This document shows, piece by piece, positions 35,642-44,469 of a stretch of 64,000 nucleotides of DNA. Origin of the DNA: Clostridiales bacterium (GTDB lineage Bacteria; Bacillota; Clostridia; Oscillospirales; Oscillospiraceae); NCBI GenBank assembly GCA_029010715.1, contig JAQXKZ010000010.1, positions 1 to 64,000 on the forward strand, given 5' to 3'. The notes under the pieces were generated by a model. That model searched no databases. It had not been told where the DNA came from and saw only the letters and a program-made list of their open reading frames with translations. Both the position numbers and the translations under genes were made by a program. Numbering within the stretch: the stretch's first letter is position 1; each line of letters starts with the position of its first letter.

Positions 35642-36577
35642 ATGCCACTGGTTACTTCAACTGAAATGTTCAGGAAAGCCTACGAAGGCGGCTATGCAAT
35701 TGGAGCTTTCAATGTAAATAATATGGAGATAGTACAGGGCATCACCGAGGCTGCGGCTGAACTGAACGCTCCTCTGATCCTCCAGGTTTCCAAGGGCGCG
35801 CGTGCATATGCCAATCATACTTACCTTATGAAGCTCGTCGAGGCGGCTATTATAGAGACCGGCCTGCCCATAGTGCTCCACCTTGACCACGGTGACAGCT
35901 ACGAGGTCTGCAAATCCTGCATTGACGGCGGCTTCACCTCCGTTATGATAGATGCATCCTCCAAGCCTTTCGAGGAAAATATAGCCCTGACCAGAAGAGT
36001 TGTCGAGTATGCCCATGACCACGGCGTCGTTGTCGAGGCCGAGCTTGGAACTCTGGCCGGCATTGAGGATGAGGTCAAAGTCTCCCATGAGGACAGCTCC
36101 TATACCAGACCTGAAGACGTTCAGGAGTTTGTAGAGCGCACCGGATGTGACTCTCTGGCCATCGCCATCGGTACCTCTCACGGCGCATACAAATTCAAGC
36201 CCGGTACCAAGCCCCAGCTCAGATTTGACATCCTCGAAGATGTTGAAAAGCGTCTGCCCGGCTTCCCGATCGTTCTCCACGGCTCTTCCTCCGTTCCGCA
36301 GGAATTTGTCCGCATAATCAATGAGAACGGCGGCAATATGCCCGGCGCTGTCGGCGTGCCCGAGGAGCAGCTGCGTCAGGCTGCCGGCATGGCCGTCTGC
36401 AAAATCAATATCGACTCCGACCTTCGCCTTGCAATGACCGCGAGCATCCGCAAGTATTTCAACGAGCATCCCGATCATTTCGATCCCCGCCAGTACCTCG
36501 GACCGGGACGCGCCGCTATCAAGGAAATGGTCAAGCACAAAATTGTCGACGTTCTCGGATGCGACGGCAAGGCCTGA
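35642..36577 (+). CDS. fba: Class II fructose-bisphosphate aldolase
   Basis: Zinc-dependent aldolase that splits fructose 1,6-bisphosphate into triose phosphates in glycolysis. The 311-residue product has the family start YAIGAFNVNNMEIVQGI, the catalytic/metal HLDHGDS, the VEAELGTLAG segment and LHGSSSVP, with NIDSDLR near the end. A tagatose-bisphosphate aldolase is an alternative in this family, but the neighbouring phosphofructokinase favours the glycolytic role. AAAGGAG lies 8 bases before the ATG at 35642. It may be co-transcribed with the pseudo-ATPase 39 bases downstream. Confidence 0.92.
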   Translation: MPLVTSTEMFRKAYEGGYAIGAFNVNNMEIVQGITEAAAELNAPLILQVSKGARAYANHTYLMKLVEAAIIETGLPIVLHLDHGDSYEVCKSCIDGGFTSVMIDASSKPFEENIALTRRVVEYAHDHGVVVEAELGTLAGIEDEVKVSHEDSSYTRPEDVQEFVERTGCDSLAIAIGTSHGAYKFKPGTKPQLRFDILEDVEKRLPGFPIVLHGSSSVPQEFVRIINENGGNMPGAVGVPEEQLRQAAGMAVCKINIDSDLRLAMTASIRKYFNEHPDHFDPRQYLGPGRAAIKEMVKHKIVDVLGCDGKA

Positions 36578-36616
36578 TTAGTTTATACTGAGACAGACAT
36601 TACGGGAGGTGGCAGG

Positions 36617-38269
36617 ATGAGCCAGAAACATGTCCAAAGTAAGCATACCGCAAAAGCTCCTTCTAGGGCCCCGGGCACGCTCAGCACGACTGTGGTCATA
36701 AGACTTGCCATGGCCTCGGTAGTATATGCCGTTTCTCTTATCTTCAATATGCCGGAGTTTGTCAGCATAATCCTGCTGGTGCTCGCGGCGGCCGCTGCCG
36801 GGTATGATATTGTTCTTCATGCTGTCACGGCTGTTGAAAACGGCGATTATTTTGCCAATCCCGTCATTGTCGTCATCATATCTGTCATTGCGTTCTTTAT
36901 CGGCTTTTCAATAGAAGGCGCGGCGGTCATTCTTCTTTATCAGATCGGCATGCTGCTGCTCAACTACGCCAGCGAGCATACGCGGAAAGCGGCGCTTGAA
37001 TTGCTGCAGTACCAGGATGAAGAAGTCGTTTCAAAGATGAAGGCCTGCGTTGCGGACGAATCCGCCACGGCTCTGTGCATTCAGGAAGTGATGAAGACCA
37101 GCTCCGGCTCCGTTCTGAAGATCGCCGTCTTTCTCGCTCTGGCTTATGCGATTGCGCTCCCTATCTTTACGAACTTCAGCTATATCGTATCCATACACCG
37201 TGCTCTGATGATTATCCTCATCGCTACTCCGATGTCGATAATCGTGTCCATCCCGCTTGCCGGCGTCGTTGGCCTTTGCTACAGCGCGCAGCAGGGTGTT
37301 GTGTTCAACAAAGCCAAAAGCCTTGAATCCATGGCAGATGCAAATGTAGCCATCTTTGACAAAGCAGGCATTTTTGCCGACGAATGTCCCAGGATAGTCG
37401 CCATGTACTCCGATGTTCTGGATTCGTCCACTTTCATGAACTTCGTTGCGCATGCCGTTTACTATTCGGAACAGCCTGTGGCCAGAGCGATATCCGCTGT
37501 TTACGATCAGGAGTATAAGCTTGAAGTTATCAAGGATTTCCGCGAAATTCCCGGCTACGGCGTGGAGCTCTCGATCGACGGCATAGACGTTTTGTTTGCG
37601 GCAAAAGAATATCTCCTCAGCAGGGGAGTTGAGCTTCCCGAAGATAATTCCGCGCTTGGCCAGACATTCTATATGCTTGTCGCCGGCAAACCCATGGGAA
37701 AGGTTGTCATCTCCTCCGAGGTGAACGCTGAGACTGAGAACCTTGTGCCGGAGATGAAGTCGGTCGGAGTATCAAGATGTATCCTGCTCACCGAGGACGG
37801 TAAGGAAGCCGGACAGCAGTTTGCCGAGCTCATGAACTTCACTGAGATGTATGCCCAGTGCAACAACGAAAAAAAGCTTGCGCTGATCAGCGATATCGCA
37901 AAGAAGGCCAAGGGTTCCGTTATCTTCATCTACGCCGGCAATATAGACGAACACAGTGACGCTGCAATCGACATGCGTGTCGGCAAAAGAACAAAGCATG
38001 CCGATGCGGTCGTAGATCCGGAATATATAAGCAATATCCCGTTTGCGAAGCAGGTTTCTGTACGCATACGTGAAATAGCTGTTGAGAACGCGCTCTTTGC
38101 CTTTATCGTCAAGGCCCTGTTGATATTCCTCAGCATCATCGGCTACTGTAACCTCTGGTTTGCGATATTCATAGACTTTGTTGCTGCGGTAGCTACGATA
38201 CTCAATACCATCCGTGTGACCAATGAGTCTTTGATAAGCTCGTTCAGGTACAAGACCGGACGCCGATAA
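36617..38269 (+). CDS. Catalytically degenerate P1B-type ATPase-like membrane protein
   Basis: A 550-residue membrane protein with the outline of a heavy-metal P-type ATPase but without its working parts. Where active enzymes have CPC in a transmembrane helix it has TPM (204-206, LIATPMSIIVSIPLA); the phosphorylation motif DKTGT is DKAGI with Asp248 kept; no TGE actuator motif or domain is found between helices about 115 and 160; and GDGxND is replaced by AGNIDEHSD. A pump is therefore unlikely. Hydrophobic helices lie near 28-75, 88-118, 160-200, 200-225 and 505-535. The reading frame is long and undamaged, so it looks maintained, perhaps as a regulator or scaffold. GGGAGGTG precedes the ATG. 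Confidence 0.8.
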   Translation: MSQKHVQSKHTAKAPSRAPGTLSTTVVIRLAMASVVYAVSLIFNMPEFVSIILLVLAAAAAGYDIVLHAVTAVENGDYFANPVIVVIISVIAFFIGFSIEGAAVILLYQIGMLLLNYASEHTRKAALELLQYQDEEVVSKMKACVADESATALCIQEVMKTSSGSVLKIAVFLALAYAIALPIFTNFSYIVSIHRALMIILIATPMSIIVSIPLAGVVGLCYSAQQGVVFNKAKSLESMADANVAIFDKAGIFADECPRIVAMYSDVLDSSTFMNFVAHAVYYSEQPVARAISAVYDQEYKLEVIKDFREIPGYGVELSIDGIDVLFAAKEYLLSRGVELPEDNSALGQTFYMLVAGKPMGKVVISSEVNAETENLVPEMKSVGVSRCILLTEDGKEAGQQFAELMNFTEMYAQCNNEKKLALISDIAKKAKGSVIFIYAGNIDEHSDAAIDMRVGKRTKHADAVVDPEYISNIPFAKQVSVRIREIAVENALFAFIVKALLIFLSIIGYCNLWFAIFIDFVAAVATILNTIRVTNESLISSFRYKTGRR

Positions 38270-38320
38270 CTTTTCAGTCTTATTGTTATTGCGTAATTAT
38301 ACTATAATAATTATATTAGC

Positions 38321-38356
38321 ACAAAAGCGCAGTGTAAATCAGCACTGCGCTTTTGT
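38321..38356. terminator. Terminator after the pseudo-ATPase gene
   Basis: A perfect 14-bp stem ACAAAAGCGCAGTG/CACTGCGCTTTTGT with an 8-base loop and a T-rich 3' arm. From here to 38690 I see no gene. Confidence 0.7.
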
Positions 38357-38691
38357 ACGACGCAGCAGGAAAGGTGAGTATCTAAGACCGGGGCCACCTG
38401 GGCAGGCGCCTCAGCCCGGAGCATCATCCGTATTGTAAATGAGCGGCCATGGAGCTGAATGCTCAGACAAATAATATAATGTACTGGGACAGGTACAGCT
38501 ATAGCCGCCGGATCGGTATCAAGCAAAACAAGTTCAGACACGCGCAGAGCGCAGACAGGAACAGCATCAGTATGCCGCAGTAAGGGTGTCCGAACGTAGC
38601 GTCGAATGTAAGCAGCAGTAAACGCAAAACCGCAGCGCAGCCAATACTGTACAGAATGCCGTCATGCAAAATACGCCGATATAAAATTATG

Positions 38692-38720
38692 TTGACATAA
38701 TTAATCCGCCGTTTTATAAT
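38692..38720 (+). promoter_or_regulatory. Perfect-consensus sigma-A promoter of the Xer-type recombinase
   Basis: TTGACA, exactly 17 bases, TATAAT: a full consensus promoter, the strongest in the window. Predicted transcription starts near 38727, leaving a leader of about 100 bases. Confidence 0.85.
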
Positions 38721-38730
38721 ACATGCATAT

Positions 38731-38798
38731 AGGAGAGGGCAGGCAGATGCCCTTTATCTTCTCCTCCGTCAAGTTCGCATAATATAAATTAAGCGAAC
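38731..38798 (+). promoter_or_regulatory. Structured leader with possible 11-codon upstream ORF
   Basis: After the promoter come GGAGAGGGCA pairing with TGCCC and TTCTCC, and then an inverted repeat AAGTTCGC ... GCGAACTT (38771 and 38791). Between them an ATG at 38747 with an upstream GGAGAGGG opens an 11-codon ORF (MPFIFSSVKFA, stop at 38782) that ends inside the left arm of the repeat. This resembles a translation-coupled control leader, but no known leader matches; evidence is structural only. Confidence 0.35.
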
Positions 38799-38826
38799 TT
38801 CAAACCTCGTTTTAAAGGAGTCATAT

Positions 38827-39837
38827 ATGAATCTGGATCAAATCTGCGATATCCCGGATATACTCATGGAGTTCCTGGAGTATCACTCGACGGTGAGAGG
38901 GCATTCCGACAGGACCGTAGCCGGATACTATCTCGATTTAAAAATTCTTTTTCGATACCTGAAGCGCCGCAGACATCTTGTGCCGCGCGATCTTCCATTC
39001 AATGAAATTGATATAACCGACGTGGACCTCGACTTTATAAAATCCATTAAAATTGAGGAACTGTACAGATACCAGTCTTTTTCTCCGGCAATGGAAAACT
39101 CGCCGAATGCGCTGTCTGCTGCAAGCCGCTGCCGACGGAGTTCCTCGGTCAAATCTTTCTTCAGCTATCTTACATCTAAACGGCACCTGCTTGACTATAA
39201 TATATGTCAGGAGCTTGATATGCCCAAGCGTCAGGCCTCGCTCCCGAAGTACCTGGAAGAATCCGAATGTGAGCGTTTGCTCGCCGCGTGTGACGGTCCG
39301 TTCGGATACCGCGACTACTGCATCCTGATGCTGTTCCTGTCATGCGGTCTGCGCGTCTCTGAACTTGTTTCGCTTAATACCACGGATGTGTATGAGGACC
39401 ACGTGCGCGTACTCGGCAAAGGCAATAAGGAACGAATCGTGTTTTTTGCCGAAGGCTGCCGAGAAGCCATTGATGACTACCTTGCGGTGCGGAATGCGGA
39501 AAAGCTGGCGCCGGAGGACAGGAACGCCCTGTTTATCAGCCGCGATAACCGCAGGATAAGCGTTCGCGGAGTTCAGAAAATGGTCGATAAAAAACTAAAG
39601 CTCGCCGGACTGGACAGTACGCGCTACTCGCCGCACAAGCTAAGACATACTGCGGCGACTCTAATGCTTAAAAACGGCGTCGATACACGTGCACTTCAGG
39701 AGGTTCTGGGTCACAGCAACTTAAACACAACTCAAATATACACACATTTGGATAACAGCGCGCTGCACGAAGCAGCCATGGCCAATCCTATCGGCCGCAA
39801 AACTAAGAACGAAGTTGATGACAATCAGGTAACATAA
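38827..39837 (+). CDS. Tyrosine recombinase, XerC/XerD-like
   Basis: A 336-residue site-specific recombinase with an N-terminal SAM-like DNA-binding domain (LEYHSTVRGHSDRTVAGYYLDLKILFRYL) and a catalytic domain with all expected residues: Arg in CGLRVSEL, Lys in LGKGNKERIV, HxxR in HKLRHTAA, His in LGHSNLNTTQ and the nucleophile Tyr in IYTH. A second enzyme, more XerD-like, is encoded at 49.9 kb; this one could be its XerC partner for chromosome dimer resolution. No flanking integrase-type attachment repeats or mobile genes are visible, so an element-borne integrase is less likely. AAAGGAG precedes the ATG. Its promoter is unusually strong. Confidence 0.88.
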   Translation: MNLDQICDIPDILMEFLEYHSTVRGHSDRTVAGYYLDLKILFRYLKRRRHLVPRDLPFNEIDITDVDLDFIKSIKIEELYRYQSFSPAMENSPNALSAASRCRRSSSVKSFFSYLTSKRHLLDYNICQELDMPKRQASLPKYLEESECERLLAACDGPFGYRDYCILMLFLSCGLRVSELVSLNTTDVYEDHVRVLGKGNKERIVFFAEGCREAIDDYLAVRNAEKLAPEDRNALFISRDNRRISVRGVQKMVDKKLKLAGLDSTRYSPHKLRHTAATLMLKNGVDTRALQEVLGHSNLNTTQIYTHLDNSALHEAAMANPIGRKTKNEVDDNQVT

Positions 39838-39865
39838 TTTTGCAAAATATCTTTATGCAGCAAAT

Positions 39866-39908
39866 CGGCAGGTAAATGCTACGTACGTATACGTTCGTTT
39901 ACCTGCCG
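39866..39908. terminator. Hairpin between the recombinase and DUF genes
   Basis: CGGCAGGTAAA and TTTACCTGCCG form an 11-bp stem. The loop-proximal part of the right arm holds CGTTCGTTTAC (39892-39902), the motif seen again at 39962-39972 and 3817. The T tract is weak; it lies between convergent genes. Confidence 0.5.
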
Positions 39909-39968
39909 CTTATATTCTGCATATATTTTACTGCAATTTTAAGTATGATATTTGCGATGAACGTTCGT

Positions 39969-40724
39969 TTACTTCTCTTCTGCTGGAATTGCTGAACCTA
40001 TATCAAAAGCATGTTTATCAGTTAAGAACAAAGCCTCAATGTTATGTAAACCTAAGTAATCAATTATCGCAGCCTTATCCGGATGTGCATCAAGATTACC
40101 GGTAAAGGCCATGGTCTTATTCGATATTTTAAACGCTGCTCCTCCGATAAACCCGTAGTCAAAGCCTGGCAATTCAATATACCCGGGCCGAATCTTCAGC
40201 ACATCCATACCCGCAGCGATCGCTGCCCGGTATATTCCCCCGTCCGAAGTGATTATGGCCGTGCTGTTAACCACACAGGAAGAGCATCTGGCATACCCTT
40301 GCCTGCTCTCGACTGCCTTCTTTTTATGAACATTTGTGAAATAATTCACTATTGGGGGATAACTGTTTACTTTGCTGTAAATGACATATTTCCCGGCCGC
40401 ACATATGTTCAGCTGCGCATCATATGGGTAATTCGGTGCCTGTGCGATGTCGGCATACTCAGTCCTGAATCCCCTCTCCCGCAGCTTATGTGCAAAAGCA
40501 CTGTTCTTCAGGTAAGGGGCCAGCAGCATCTTATCCCCTCCCAAATGCAGGACGGAGATGTCCGCATGTCCGGACAGACGCCTGTCGATCTGCGGATTAT
40601 CGGGCATCGGGATTGCCTCAATCCCCAGTTTTTTCAAGGGCTCCCGCAGAATTTCCGCATACTTTTCGCCTATTATCACGCTTGCGGCCATGAGCGGCAG
40701 ATTTGCATCTTCTACAAATTTCAT
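39969..40724 (-). CDS. Uncharacterised protein, possibly DUF6873
   Basis: A 251-residue soluble protein with no signal peptide. Conserved-looking stretches are MKFVEDANLPLMAASVIIGEKY, HADISVLHLGGDKMLLAPYL, NAIITSDGGI-like (VNSTAIITSDGGIYRAAIAAG) and MAFTGNLDAHPDKAAIIDYLG. The repeated acidic and Gly/His patches recall the guanidino-group-modifying (amidinotransferase-like) fold, but this is a weak impression and DUF6873 is named from memory. Its ATG overlaps the radA stop by 4 bases, so it is translationally coupled to radA and is the last gene of the trmK-spoIVA-cwlD-radA strand cluster. Confidence 0.55.
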   Translation of the reverse strand: MKFVEDANLPLMAASVIIGEKYAEILREPLKKLGIEAIPMPDNPQIDRRLSGHADISVLHLGGDKMLLAPYLKNSAFAHKLRERGFRTEYADIAQAPNYPYDAQLNICAAGKYVIYSKVNSYPPIVNYFTNVHKKKAVESRQGYARCSSCVVNSTAIITSDGGIYRAAIAAGMDVLKIRPGYIELPGFDYGFIGGAAFKISNKTMAFTGNLDAHPDKAAIIDYLGLHNIEALFLTDKHAFDIGSAIPAEEK

Positions 40725-42097
40725 CGTTCTCTCGGCAGCACCACCGCAATGGCTTCGCTTATGGTTTTAACCGGAATAAGCTGAAGCCCGTCGTATTTTC
40801 TGATATCGTCCCTTACATGGGCCGGTATAACACAGCGCTTGAAGCCAAGGCGGTATATCTCCGAAAGTCTTTGATTCAGCGCGCTGACGCTTCTGATCTC
40901 CCCGGACAGTCCGACCTCTCCTATTGCGGCCAGATCGGCGCCCAAAGGCCTGTCCAGATAGCTTGAAGCCAGGGCAAGAGTTGTCGCCAGATCGGCCGCA
41001 GGCTCGTCAAGGCTGAGTCCTCCTATTACATTTATATATGAGTCGCAGCTGCCGACGGACAGCCCCCCGCGCTTATCCAGCACGGCAAGCAGCATGGCGG
41101 CCCGGTTGTAGTCTATGCCGTTGCTGCGTCGCGCCGCGTTGTACTGCGATGGAGTCACCAGTGCCTGCACCTCGGCGAGAATAGGGCGTGTGCCTTCTAT
41201 TACACAGGCCACGCAGGTGCCCGGAGAATTTTCGGGCCTGCCGCTGAGCAGCATCTCTGACGGGTTTTCTACGCATTTGAGTCCGTGATCCTCCATTTCA
41301 AATACGCCGATCTCGTTTGTGGAGCCGAAACGGTTCTTGGCCGCGCGCAGAATCCTGAAGCTCGTGCTGCGTTCGCCCTCAAAATACAGCACGCAGTCCA
41401 CCATATGCTCCAGAACCTTCGGCCCTGCGATGCTGCCCTCCTTGTTTATGTGTCCGACAACAAAGACGCTCAGTCTCTTCTCCTTAGAAAGGCGCATTAT
41501 ACGCATCGTGCACTCGCGTACCTGGGTGATACTGCCCGGGGCAGACGTCACATCCCCGTCGGATATAGTCTGTATTGAATCTATGATGGCTATGTCGGGC
41601 TGCAGTTCGTCAACGGCGGCAATGATCGTGTCAAGATCAGTCTCTGCAAGCACATAGATATCTCCGCCATCGACGCCAAGCCTGGTCGCCCTGAGCTTCA
41701 GCTGCCTCTGGCTTTCCTCGCCCGTAACATAGAGTATGCGGCGCCCGTTCCCGGTTGAAGCGCACATCTGCAGCAGCAGTGTCGACTTGCCTATTCCCGG
41801 CGCGCCGCCTACGAGAACGAGAGACCCGACAACGGCTCCGCCGCCGAGCACCCGGTCAAACTCCGGTATTCCCGTGGAAAAGCGTATTTCCTCCGACGTA
41901 TTCAGCTCCGATAATGGCTGCGCCTTCCCGACAGCGGCAGCGCGCGCTGCGCCGCTGCCTCTCCTGCCTGAGCCGGGATCCAACGCGACCTCCGTCAACG
42001 TGTTCCATGCGCCGCATGCCGGGCATTTGCCGGCCCAGTTCGGCGTCTCATTGCCGCACTCCGAGCAGCAATACACAGTTTTTCTTTTGTTTGCCAT
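40721..42097 (-). CDS. radA: DNA repair protein RadA
   Basis: RecA-like branch-migration ATPase that processes recombination intermediates (also called Sms). The 458-residue product has the N-terminal C4 zinc finger (CSECGNETPNWAGKCPACGAW), Walker A GGAPGIGKST, the RadA-specific KNRFG motif and a C-terminal Lon-protease-like domain (SYLDRPLGADLAAIGEVGLSGEIRSV). Length is normal. The next gene overlaps its end by 4 bases. The cwlD-type gene begins upstream with a 15-base gap, so they may be co-transcribed. Confidence 0.96.
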   Translation of the reverse strand: MANKRKTVYCCSECGNETPNWAGKCPACGAWNTLTEVALDPGSGRRGSGAARAAAVGKAQPLSELNTSEEIRFSTGIPEFDRVLGGGAVVGSLVLVGGAPGIGKSTLLLQMCASTGNGRRILYVTGEESQRQLKLRATRLGVDGGDIYVLAETDLDTIIAAVDELQPDIAIIDSIQTISDGDVTSAPGSITQVRECTMRIMRLSKEKRLSVFVVGHINKEGSIAGPKVLEHMVDCVLYFEGERSTSFRILRAAKNRFGSTNEIGVFEMEDHGLKCVENPSEMLLSGRPENSPGTCVACVIEGTRPILAEVQALVTPSQYNAARRSNGIDYNRAAMLLAVLDKRGGLSVGSCDSYINVIGGLSLDEPAADLATTLALASSYLDRPLGADLAAIGEVGLSGEIRSVSALNQRLSEIYRLGFKRCVIPAHVRDDIRKYDGLQLIPVKTISEAIAVVLPRER

Positions 42098-42112
42098 AGC
42101 TTTTCTCCTGTA

Positions 42113-42829
42113 TTATGTGCTGAATGTACCGGCCCTGTATTGCAGATAACTGCCCATAAGTATGGCAGCCACCGCCGTCTGATACGCCGGTTCCTTCAGA
42201 TGCTCCATGTCAGAAAAGTTCGACATAAAGCCGCATTCCACGAGCACCGCCGGGCAGCTCACATGCGACAGTATGTACAGGCCTTTCGAAGCCGGCTCGG
42301 CTACCCGCCGGTTTCCCGGGTCCAGACTGTTTATCATATTCTGGTGCATGATTTTGCCCAATATCTCGCTGTCCTGATTTGCCGCGTACATGACCTGCGG
42401 TCCGCTCGGCTGCCCGGTCGGGTAGCAGTTCTGATGTATGCTGACAAGGACAGGATTCCGCGCCGAATTAATAATCTCCGTTCTGCATACGAGATCTCTG
42501 TGCTCACTGTAGGTCTCTCCGTCAGATTTTGTACTGTCATCCTGTCTGGTCATGATATTGTCCTGACCGTAGAACTCGGCAATCGCTCTGAGCTTCAGCG
42601 CGATTGCGAGGTTGATGTCGCTCTCCTTGGAGCCGTCGGCCCCCTGCGCGCCGCCGTCGATGCCTCCGTGTCCGGGGTCTATCACCAGTGTCATGGCCGC
42701 GTCAGCCTGTGCCGCCGTATTTGTCATCCTTCCGTGCAGGGACAGCAGCACCACCACCGGTATGACCGTAAGCAGCAGGATTATCAACGGACCTCGCAGC
42801 GGCCTCTTGAGCTTATATGTGATAAACAC
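42113..42829 (-). CDS. cwlD: CwlD-type N-acetylmuramoyl-L-alanine amidase
   Basis: Zinc amidase_3 enzyme that removes peptide side chains from peptidoglycan; in spores CwlD starts muramic-delta-lactam formation in the cortex. The 238-residue product has one N-terminal membrane helix (about 11-31) and the catalytic domain with VIDPGHGGIDGGAQG, KESDINLAIALKL, SIHQN and a late VECGFMSN Glu. The start is taken as the GTG at 42829 because GGGAGGGG lies just before it; the ORF-track ATG at 42853 places that site inside the gene. spoIVA next to it supports a sporulation role. Confidence 0.85.
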   Translation of the reverse strand: MFITYKLKRPLRGPLIILLLTVIPVVVLLSLHGRMTNTAAQADAAMTLVIDPGHGGIDGGAQGADGSKESDINLAIALKLRAIAEFYGQDNIMTRQDDSTKSDGETYSEHRDLVCRTEIINSARNPVLVSIHQNCYPTGQPSGPQVMYAANQDSEILGKIMHQNMINSLDPGNRRVAEPASKGLYILSHVSCPAVLVECGFMSNFSDMEHLKEPAYQTAVAAILMGSYLQYRAGTFST

Positions 42830-42901
42830 TTGCCCCTCCCGTGCTGTTTTCATTATATATGCTTATCCGCGTCAAGTCAAACCAAAGGCTGCTGCCGCTT
42901 T

Positions 42902-44380
42902 TCAGAGCAGTATGCATATCAGTCCGCCGCTCCCTTCGTTTATAATACGCTGCAGCGTCTGCTGGAGTTTGTATTTTGCGTTCTCCGGCAGCGCCTCTAT
43001 CTTGGATGTCAGTCCCTCCTCGGCTATGTCATACAGGGATTTCCCGAAAATGTTTGACTGCCATATACGGTTCACGTCGCCGTCAAAGCCCTGCAGGAGG
43101 AAGTTGATTATGTCCTCCGACGCCGTCTCGCCGCCGATTGCAGGCGTAACCTCGGTCTCGATGTTGGTCATCAGCATGTGTATTGCCGGGGCGTTTGCTT
43201 TCAGGCGTACGCTGTACTTGCCGCCCTGTCGGACTATCTGCGGTTCCTCAAGCTGCATCTGCGTGGAATCCGGCATAACGACCCCGTATCCCTTTGAACG
43301 CACATCGCTGAGCGCGTCTTTAAGCTTGTCGTAATCCGCTTTGACCGCACTCATTTCCGCAAGCGTGGTTATAAGGTCTCCGTCGTTGTTTATCTGTATT
43401 CCGGTCTGTTCGCTTATTGTCCTGTAATACAGGCTGCGCGGCAGGCATACCGTCACTGTCACCGTTCCAGTGGCAAGATCGTTCCTGTCTATACTGACTT
43501 CGCTGACGCTCTCGCACTGGCTCAGCCTCTCCACCGTGCCATAGCAGTCCTTGATCCGGCACATATTGCAGCCCGCGTCCATTATATCCTCGAACAGCCT
43601 GCTTCTGAGCTCGTTGTCCTCCGGCAGCGCCTCCAGCCACTCCGGCAGAAAGACTCCCATGGACTTGAGCGGAAACTCCTCCAGTACCGAGCGAATGATC
43701 CCCGCGATGTCCTCCTCGGTCATCGTCAGGCAATTCACTCGTATGCAGCGCACGTCATAGCGCTCCGAAATATCCGCCGCAATGGCTATTGCCGTGTCGG
43801 ACTCAGGGGCTGCGCTGTTGAGCAGCACTACAAAGGGCTTTCCTATAGCCTTCAGTTCGTTTATCGCTCTTTCCTCCGGCGCTTCATAGCGTTCCCTCGG
43901 GATCTCGCACACGCTTCCGTCGGTAGTTATAACTATACCGACCGTTGAATGCTCAGTTATTACTTTATACGTTCCCTTTTCCGCCGCCTCGGATATGGTC
44001 ACCTCATGGTCAAACCACGGCGTCGTGACGAGCCGCTCAGTACCGTCCTCGAACTGGCCCGAGGCTCCGTCCACCATATACCCGACACAGTCGACCAGGC
44101 GTACTGAAAGCTCCGCGTTGTCACCCAGAGTGACCGTTACCGCGTTCTCCGGCACGAATTTCGGCTCCGCGGTCATTATGGTTCTGCCTGAGCCGCTCTG
44201 CGGCAGTTCGTCCCTTGCGCGTTCCTTCATATAGGTGTTGTCGATCCTCGGTATTACAAGCGTCTCCATAAAGCGCTTGATGAACGTGGACTTGCCAGTT
44301 CTGACCGGTCCCACAACGCCCAGCATGAAAGCTCCGTCCGTGCGCACGGCAATATCGCGGTAAATATTTGTATCAGTCAT
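42902..44380 (-). CDS. spoIVA: Stage IV sporulation protein A
   Basis: Cytoskeleton-like ATPase that polymerises on the forespore surface and forms the basement layer of the spore coat. The 492-residue product begins with the near-invariant MTDTNIYRDIAVRTDGAFMLGVVGPVRTGKSTFIKRFME, including Walker A GPVRTGKS, and ends with the short C-terminal SpoIVA tail (GGLICILL). Length matches Bacillus SpoIVA. GGAGG lies about 7 bases before the ATG. It is the clearest proof that the organism is an endospore former. A mother-cell sigma (SigE) promoter is expected upstream but I did not find a convincing one. Confidence 0.97.
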   Translation of the reverse strand: MTDTNIYRDIAVRTDGAFMLGVVGPVRTGKSTFIKRFMETLVIPRIDNTYMKERARDELPQSGSGRTIMTAEPKFVPENAVTVTLGDNAELSVRLVDCVGYMVDGASGQFEDGTERLVTTPWFDHEVTISEAAEKGTYKVITEHSTVGIVITTDGSVCEIPRERYEAPEERAINELKAIGKPFVVLLNSAAPESDTAIAIAADISERYDVRCIRVNCLTMTEEDIAGIIRSVLEEFPLKSMGVFLPEWLEALPEDNELRSRLFEDIMDAGCNMCRIKDCYGTVERLSQCESVSEVSIDRNDLATGTVTVTVCLPRSLYYRTISEQTGIQINNDGDLITTLAEMSAVKADYDKLKDALSDVRSKGYGVVMPDSTQMQLEEPQIVRQGGKYSVRLKANAPAIHMLMTNIETEVTPAIGGETASEDIINFLLQGFDGDVNRIWQSNIFGKSLYDIAEEGLTSKIEALPENAKYKLQQTLQRIINEGSGGLICILL

Positions 44381-44469
44381 AATAAAGCCTCCGCTCTCAT
44401 GTTCTCGTTTGTTCGAGTTTATGAGCCGCGGAGGCGGTTTATGACAAGCGTGGCAGGCCGTGCCCGCTG

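Noticed and set aside
38827-39837. Integrase of a mobile element
   Set aside because: No excisionase, relaxase, phage gene or attachment repeat nearby; the protein fits chromosomal Xer enzymes.
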